From NCBI GenBank assembly GCA_964017235.1, contig OZ024930.1, forward strand, positions 157,232,221 through 157,296,220: 64,000 nucleotides of DNA, given 5' to 3'. How positions within the stretch are numbered: the first letter of the stretch is position 1; the number at the start of each line of letters is the position of its first letter. Under the pieces are notes generated by a model. The model was not told where the DNA came from. It worked only from the letters and a program-made list of their open reading frames with translations, and did not search any database. The position numbers and the translations under genes were made by a program. This DNA is from Sabellastarte sp. h YS-2021. Its lineage: Eukaryota; Annelida; Polychaeta; Sabellida; Sabellidae. Below are positions 56,726 through 64,000 of this stretch, piece by piece.

Positions 56726-58315
56726 GCATGAGGGTAAAAATAATCCAAAAGAGTTTCTGAAACTGTTTCTGACTAAGGTGAGATGAGGCAAACACGTTTG
56801 TTTGAGTGTCATTGAGGAGGCTGCTGTTGCTTAGTGCTGGGTGTGTTGCCTCTGCGGCTGTGCCCTCTGCAGCCACCACAACCTCCTCTGCGACCCCCTA
56901 CCTGGGGATGGGGGTGAAAGGGCTGTTGCATCATATACTGGGGTGCTGACATGGGTTGATAGAACATACCCTGGGGAGCGTGGTGATGTTGATTTCCACC
57001 TCTGCCCTTCTTTTTCTTGTGGGGTGGAAATGCTCCTTCTTAGTGCCTGCCATCACTCCTAGATCAATGAGATGTTGTTCGTACTCCTGCATGAGAGACC
57101 TATCAAAGAGGTCACCCCCTGAGATTGGAGCTGATCGCAGGTTGCGTAATATAAATGTGTCCAGGTTGGGGTGTGTGTGTGGGAGGTATGCATCTCTCCT
57201 GATCATGCAGGACTATATAGATTGGTCAAGGCTGAGCTCCTACTGATGTCTCAACATAAATTGCATCTGGGATGCTTCCTGCTGAGTTATGTTAAACAAT
57301 TGTTGCATAATTTGCTCCCTGGTGGACCCGTCCATGGTTGCACAGAATTGGTCGAACAGCCGTTCCCTCTGGTCTTGGGTAAGTTGCAGGTTGTTCAGAC
57401 ATGACTCGCTAGCCATTCCGAAAGTAGACAGGAAGTTGGCTATACTAATATTTTCGTGTGAGAGATATTCCAGCTTAACAAAGTCTTTTTGTTGTACTGT
57501 AGCCGGGGGTCCACTTCTGTAATCAGGTTTTGCTATGTTTCAAAAAGCCTGGGGCACCACTTGTGGGGTCTGTGAATATTTTGCATCCATTACGCTGTAC
57601 CAGCTGCCTTTGTGTGGTGGAATGCCAGGAAACTTTCCAATATCCAAGGTGCTTGATGTGCTAGGTTTTACCAACTCATCTTGAGTGTTTTGGGGACACG
57701 AGAGATCTGCCGCCATATGTAGTTTCATAGATGGTTGTCTGTCTGCCTTTTCTTGTTGAAGTAAAAGTGGATCTTGTCCTAAGGCCAAGCGCAGCTTGTA
57801 ATCCTCTTCCGCTGCTGGGTCGGGAATGGAAAGAAATTCTCTAACCTTCTGGACCAGTTCTTTGAAGGGAAGGTTAGGAGGGGCCGCCTGTTCCCCTGTG
57901 TCAGATGGTTGTTCTGACCTAGAGGCTACAAAAGAAGAGACAGAGGGGTTCCATATTCCTCTTGCTCCAGGATTTAAAGAGGTGATTGTAGCCTTGGAGG
58001 TGTAGCAACTGTTGGTTACTGAGCAGGTTGTGAGGAAGGAGCAGAAGTGGGCACCGTAATGTTAGAGGCCACTGCTTGGATGGATTGTGAAGCAATGGCC
58101 GAAGAACCTTTTACCCCGGAAATGCCCTTCTTGAATTTGGGGGGTGGCTGAGACAGAGTTGAGTCCATTGGTTCTTCCATCATTGTGGCTTGTGGCAAAG
58201 CAGACACTGGAGTGATAGACACAATATGTGGTGCGGATGATGCTGGTGGAGGAGGAGCTGTTTGTGGAGGCACCATGCGATTGAACATCTGCTCCATAGA
58301 CTGTTTGAGAAAAGC

Positions 58316-59023
58316 TTAAAGACCAGTCTGTAGTTCAGCAGAAATGTCCCTCATTTGCTCCTGATTTTTCTGCTGGAGATCTTTCATGAGTTCAAAGTTT
58401 TGTTGCTCCAAGTGGCTCTTGATCATTTGAGTCCTTGGGGTCTGAGGGACCATTAGTGATGAAATCCTCTGAGGCTGTGGAAAGGATAAAGACGCCATCC
58501 AATCCATAACCATCTGTGGCACAGGGGTCGGTGCCTTGAAAAAGGCTGAAGCTTCACCATGGGGTGAAGGTACTGGTCCGGGGCTGGAAAGAACAGAGGT
58601 TGCTGGGATATCCTGTGAAGATCCAGGAAGAGGAGCTGGCAGGCTCGTCAGAGGACTAATGCTGGTCGCTGGTGCAGTTGAGCCGGAGTGTTCCGGCTCC
58701 AGGTCAAGAATAGTGTCATCTACCCGGGAGAGATCCTCACTGGTAAATGCCGGTTTGTCAGCATCAAGCTCTTCAAAAGAGTTTTCTTGAGAACCCATGT
58801 GATTCCTATAAGCAGACCTCTTTGCAAAATTCTCCCTGAGATGTGTCCACTGTTCCTCAGACAATGCTGCACAAGGAGCGCACTGATTCACATTAGCCCC
58901 TTGTGTGCAGGGGTCTTGATCTTTACAATTGGCTCTACAGTCGAAACAAGAACCATGACTCTTAAACTGGGGCATAAAATGTCCACACTTGCCCCGTTTT
59001 TGGTAAGGGGGAGTCTTAAACAT
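58316..59023 (-). mobile_element. Gag N-terminal region of DIRS D (fossil)
   Basis: It starts MFKTPPYQKRGKCGHFMPQF and carries CGH, HGSCFDC, DPC and CAPC, the same Cys/His pattern as in Gag of elements A and B. A Ser/Pro-rich region and a Gln-rich segment follow. Confidence 0.75.
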
Positions 59024-59317
59024 CTTACCAGTAGTGTCTATGCAAATTTATCACACAAATGACAAAAAATATACTGTCTACCCACAGTAAGATAGCTGTA
59101 ACAATTCACCAGAGCTACAAGAAAGCCAACTTGACAAGATGGCTTCCAACAAAAAATGAGGAAGTCCTCTGTCGAGCATCTCATAGGTTCCCTAGGTTAC
59201 ATGGTCAAGCCAGCAGGTGCATTATACCCACACCGGTATTATATCACCGGCATTCCCCGTGACCATTGTTCTGGATAGCCCCGACTATCTTGAATTGCAC
59301 GGGTAGCATAATAAAAT

Positions 59318-60449
59318 ACAATCTTCACACCTGGAGAAACAATGTTGAACTCATTGAACAATATATTGGTGTAGGTTACATAAACAACGAAAAATTTCTG
59401 TTTGTTGAAGAAGTTATAATCCAATATGCTGTGAATAGTGACAGAAATCATTGGTTTTCATATGTAAAATGATGAAAAGAGACAGTTATCAGTCTAATAG
59501 AACTGTTAATTAATTATGTTTAGTTTTAATATATCATAAAATGGTTCTATAGCTAGGTCTTTGATTATCCAGGAAGCAGGGTGGGTGTGTTCCACTGTGA
59601 TATATATATATATATATATATATGTTATGGTAAAATGTCTAATATGGTAGAACTTCTAGTTTTACCAGTAGAATATCTAATTGGATATTTTACTGGTAGA
59701 AAGTCCAATCTAGTAGATTTATGTATTGCTCTGGGGTCAAACAGGTGATTCAACCTGAGTTGATACAGATTGAAACAGATTGTAATTAGGTGTGAACGCT
59801 TTCAATCCATGATGACAAGGATAAATCTTAACCCTGCTCAAGAGGTGGATTGAAGCAAATTAAAGTTGTGTGAACCCCCTCGATCCCGGGTGACAAGGGT
59901 TGAGCGAATTTAATTGACTTACTGGTTAAAAATGATTGCTTAACTTAATACTATTGTTTTAATATATATACCTTATTCCTTTCATAGCAGGAAGACCTAA
60001 ATCTCAACAAAGGACGCCTGAAGTAATTGCTGCGTGGTCTTTCACTGATTATAATGAGGAAAAAATGTATATGTGAAGATTTGTGAATAAAACAGGTTAA
60101 TTGAACAAGTGGAAATGGTTGAAACGATTGCAATTGATCTGTTACTGTAAAGGTGACACCATTTTAATAATAAAATATTATAAGCTATAATTTGAGGGGC
60201 TTTTTGGTGCTCATATTTTTTAAACTTGTCAATCCAGATTAAACTCTGTATTGTGGACAATCAACTGGTATGAAATAATTATTGCTGAATCTGCTTCAAC
60301 CCTGAATACTTGTCAAACCTGGTATGCATGTTAAGGGTGGCCAAAGGAAGACCCCTATTTTAAGGGGACCTCTCAATAATAAAGAACTTATGGCTACCTT
60401 GAGTCTGTAATAGAACTATGGTCACTTAAAGCCCTCTAGGTCACAAACT
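59318..60449. other. AT-rich spacer with microsatellite and hairpin
   Basis: It holds a (TA)n run at about 59600-59622 and an imperfect hairpin near 59654-59696 (CCAGTA/TACTGG and ATATC/GATAT). No gene recognised. Confidence 0.5.
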
Positions 60450-62050
60450 ATGAGGATCATCTGGCTAAAATTTTACTTAAGAACACATTAATGTATTCTT
60501 CTGTACATGTACTGAAAATCAAGATTTTATGTTGAGGCTAAAATTGTTTTTGAGGCCCATAAAAACCCCACTTAGGGAGTCTTTTCTACATTTTTCACAT
60601 ATTTTGCCCTATAATTTAAAATTGGTAATTCTGATTAGTTCTAAACTGTACTAGATATAACTTGCATATGTGGTCTTTGCCAAACATTTTGAGGCCTGTA
60701 GCTTTAACTATATATGGTCACCTTAAGGTCTCAAAATTGCCAACAGAGACCCAATTTATGGACTTTTTTCCACCTTTAAGCAGTATAGTTTTCAAATTAT
60801 GTCTCTGATATGGGTAAAATATCATCTGGGAATATGTTATGCATGTTCTTCTTATATGTGCCAAAAATATAGGCCTTTAATTGACATTTAACCTGTGTAT
60901 GATGACCATAAACACCTCATCTGACCTTTTTCAAATTTTTCATATATGTTGCCCTGTAATTTGGAAATGGTAAGTCTGACAAGTCTGAAACTGTATTACA
61001 TATAACTTCTATATGTGACCTTTGTCTTTGCAAACTTTGAGGCCACCTTTTGAAGTACTATTTTAATTCTAAGTTCACGATAAGGTCTCTAAAATATGGA
61101 CAGGGACACACTTTATAACTTTATTGCCACTTTTAGCCCTGTAACTGTCGAACTGTGTGGCTCATAGAGCTGAAATCTCATCTGGGAATATATTAGTATG
61201 TTCCTTTTACATGTGCCTAGAAATCAAGGCTTTAAATAGACATTTAACCTGTGCATGAGGACATTAAACACCCACACAAGTGACCCTTTTTGACATTTTT
61301 CAAATATTTTATCCTGTAATTTGGAAATGGTAAGTCTGGGAAGTCTAAAACTTTCTTACATACAAATATTATATGTAATCTTTGTGTGTGGAAAATTTAA
61401 AGTCTGAAGCTTTAATTTTAAGGTCACATTGAAATCTCTAAAAGGCCCATAGAGACCCAATTTATAGACTTTTTGCTAATTTTAAGCCTTTGGCTGTCAA
61501 ACTATGTGACTGATACAGTTGAAATCTCATCTGGGAATATATTAATAAGTTCTTTATACATGTGCCAAAAATCAAGGCTATAGGTAAAGATTTATCATGT
61601 GTATGAGGACCATATGCACCCACCCAAGTTATCTTTTTGACATTTTTCATATATTTTGCCCTGTGATTTGGAAATGGTAAGAATGACAAAGCTCAAACTG
61701 TATTACATATAATTTCTATTCGTTTTCTTTGTGAAAAGATTGAGGCCTGTAGTTTAAATTCTAAGGTCACTTTAAAGACTCTGAAATGACCAGAGACCAA
61801 ATTTATGGACTTTTGGCCACTTTTGAGCCCTATAACTGTCAAACTATGTGGTTCATAGAGCTGAAATTTCAAATTGGAATATTTAAATATGTTTTTTTTC
61901 CAAAAATCAAGGTTTTTAAGTAGACACTTAGTCTGTGCATAAGGCCCATAAACACCCCACCTGAGTGACTTGTGTATTAGGCCCATAGGGTGACTTTTCT
62001 GCTATAGTTTTGAACATATTTTGCCTTCTAACTAGAAATGTATGTTCGAT
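60450..62050 (+). repeat. Tandem repeat of ~355-bp monomers
   Basis: GCCCTGTAATTTGGAAATGG and variants occur at 60605, 60951, 61311, 61658 and 62023, spaced 346, 360, 347 and 365 bp. Shared motifs inside are TTTATGGACTTTT, CATCTGGGAATAT and GTGCCAAAAATCAAGG. About four and a half diverged copies, so an old satellite. Confidence 0.8.
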
Positions 62051-63780
62051 GTAACTCCATCATTTGTCATTGACATTGTAATTTCAATGGAATGCCTGTC
62101 TTTTTGAAATTTGAATACTAAACTTAAGCTTTAATATAAAATTTATGTGTTTTACTCCTCTGCTTGCTGAGTTTTAATTTTTTTAAATCAAGCTGGTTAC
62201 ACATATTAAAGTAAGCAAAAAGGACATTATTTTCTGGAGAGCTTTAAGTCCCATGCAATATTAATGAAATTATGGACTCCTTATAGTAAAAATGAGGGAT
62301 TTTCCGCCCTCAACTAGCCTAGTCTTATTCAACTTACCTCAGTTATTTTTACACAGCTCTTGCAGTGGTGAACATATTTTAGTTGATAATCACACATTTA
62401 TAAATCTCAATTTTAAGTACATATAAATACAATACTGTCTTTGGAGTTCCATTCTTGTGGCTTTAATAATTTATATATAAATTTGGAAGTATAATTTTCC
62501 AGTTAGACATTAATTCTTGATATATTTAATTTTTTATAAAAGATCAAATGAGCTTTTTGGTGCAAGTTTGTAAAATAGACTGACTGAGTATTTTTATTAC
62601 CCTTTTATATATATATATATATATAAGGGTTTTTGTTATCTCATACCATTTATATAGTATCAGTGGTTCCATTGACATTAGTATTAGTGGGGATTTTATT
62701 ACCTCATTAGCTCATGCAGTTAACAATAACTGAGCTTTCTGGGCGTAACTTTGTAAAATGCATACATAGATTGCCAGGACCTTTTGTGATTATGTTTATT
62801 ATCTCTTTCATGTATGTTAGATTGATTTACACTCCTTAGCCTCCCTTTGTCTTATTAGGTAATGAAGTCCTCTCCCCCAATTTCAGTGACACTAAATAAA
62901 CAGAAGTATAGAAATGGTATCAGATAAGAAACAAATGAACTATGCTGCTCAGTGGGGTTGGGTATTATCAGTAGCTGTTTCTTCAGTGATAGTGTGTCAG
63001 ATATTTAATTAGATATGCTCAAAGCATACATCAGATTTATACCATATCTTTTTTTTGCTGTACACAGATACCTGTATATGGAAAAAGCACTCATATTCTT
63101 TGTTTAAGCAGTATGATAGTGCAACACTTCATTTTGTTTGCAAGAAACTGAGAAGTGATATTGTCAGATCTTACTGTTTATTCTTAATATAAATGAAACC
63201 CTGAAACCAACTTTAATTTACTTAGTAAAAGGCTTGGAATTATACATGTCAAATTATGAAGAAAAAATTGTAAAAGTACAACTTCATTTGTTGAGATTTA
63301 ATCACATATTTGTTTTTAATATTTCATTTATCCATTAATTTATGAAAACTTTTACCCTCTAAAGATTGTTGTTTGAAAAGTTCTTTGTGGGCAAAGATCC
63401 TGTTGGTAGAGTTTATATTGAACAAAATTCCGGTTGACAAAGAACCTGTGTTTAGGGTTTGCATTGGGCAAAGTTCCTAAGGGCAAATGTTCTGAAATGG
63501 CCTACATCATCTGGGGATACAATTTTGCTTTGTAAAATAAAAATATTGTACATTGAATTACTCAGGTTCTTATATAAGTGGTTGATTATGTTTTCCTCAA
63601 AATTATGTCACTCAGAAGTTGAGTCCCGTGGAAAATACCCAGTCAAAACATGTTGCCTGACTGATGACCTGTCTAGGGGATATTTTGGTGCCGAATTATT
63701 GTTTTGTATTGTATTGTGTATTTATACTCAGCGCAATATCTCCATATACTACAGGACTCAAAGTGTTATTTAACCCATCT
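62051..63780. other. AT-rich sequence with a perfect TA palindrome
   Basis: At about 62603-62630 CCCTTTTATA and TATAAGGG enclose a TA run. Near 63380-63490 a motif like GGCAAAG.TCCT recurs three times. No gene recognised. Confidence 0.45.
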
Positions 63781-64000
63781 GACTTCACAGGTACAGCCAC
63801 AACTCACAAGTAACAGATATTCCCCTAACTGAAAGATAGAGGCTTAAGGATGACCATTTATCAACATCCTTGAGGTTCTGTAGCCTGCCACTGGGAATGA
63901 CAGAGGAATGCCATTTTAAGTGTTCATCTGGCAACTATGTATATGCCTTTACCTGGTTTTGAACGCACATCCTCTGAGTTGCTAGACAAATGTGCTACCC
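63781..64000 (-). repeat. tRNA-derived SINE, cut by the window edge
   Basis: The minus strand starts GGGTAGCACATTTGTCTAGC (A-box-like) and about 35 bases later has GTGCGTTCAAAACC (B-box-like). This is a tRNA-type promoter with a downstream SINE body. The true 5' end may lie beyond 64000. Confidence 0.6.

Larger units (their letters stand above)
52605..59317 (-). mobile_element. DIRS element D, fossil on the minus strand
   Basis: About 6.7 kb. The ends are in inverted repeat (52725-52885 against 59140-59315), and TAAAAT, the complement of ATTTTA, is at 59312-59317. Minus-strand order from high to low: Gag with a Cys-rich start (about 59.02-56.8 kb), a polymerase leader with 12-residue repeats, reverse transcriptase (about 56.4-55.7 kb, FVSLPFGLATAP), RNase H (about 55.4-54.9 kb), tyrosine recombinase (about 54.6-53.55 kb), and the junction palindrome (about 52953-53044). 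Broken, with many breaks; older than A. Confidence 0.88.

Noticed and set aside
63930-64000. tRNA gene on the minus strand
   Set aside because: It has promoter-box-like sequences but no foldable acceptor and anticodon arms by eye; a SINE head fits better. The same applies to 12963-13130.

Overview
The window is eukaryotic and looks molluscan, probably a bivalve. It holds one recognisable host gene, the 3' half of a diacylglycerol O-acyltransferase (DGAT1). Nearly everything else is repeats. The taxon is inferred from pearl/Helentron-like elements with about 147-bp internal repeats, tRNA-derived SINEs with a mollusc-type tail, and a 5S-rRNA-derived SINE. No sequence in the window names a species.

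Layout. 1-10181: a head-to-tail array of 3.96-kb units built from fossil DIRS-type (tyrosine-recombinase) retrotransposon pieces. 8526-13563: the last unit runs into a longer DIRS fossil (C) whose sequence is packed with short perfect hairpins, many with 4-nt loops. 13795-16952: a pearl/Helentron-like element, a 5'-truncated LINE with an open reverse transcriptase, and a second pearl-like element that stops 22 bp before a DGAT1 exon. 16975-24411 or 27608: nine candidate DGAT1 coding exons on the + strand. They splice in one continuous frame from the middle of the protein to the stop; the 5' half must lie left of the window. Its introns hold a DIRS fossil (E), a hairpin element, tandem repeats and a LINE fragment.

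28384-33224: SINE and pearl/Helentron-like repeats. 33232-47875: one satellite-bearing element split by two DIRS elements, B (34483-40960, old) and A (40961-47460, young and nearly whole), lying head to tail. 48349-50880: pearl-like repeat, 5S-SINE and a 0.4-kb tandem repeat. 52605-59317: DIRS fossil D on the minus strand. 60450-62050: a ~355-bp tandem repeat. 63781-64000: a SINE cut by the window edge.

How the parts work together. DGAT1 would act in the endoplasmic reticulum membrane and make triacylglycerol from diacylglycerol and acyl-CoA. The DIRS elements share one plan: Cys-rich Gag, reverse transcriptase/RNase H, tyrosine recombinase, inverted ends, and an internal copy of the circle junction. 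Where ends are readable they meet the flank at the hexamer ATTTTA, which fits recombinase-made insertion without target duplication.

Most unusual are the tetraloop hairpins of the C-type sequence, the shared ATTTTA core with family-specific arms, and the precise double insertion of B and A into one satellite monomer.
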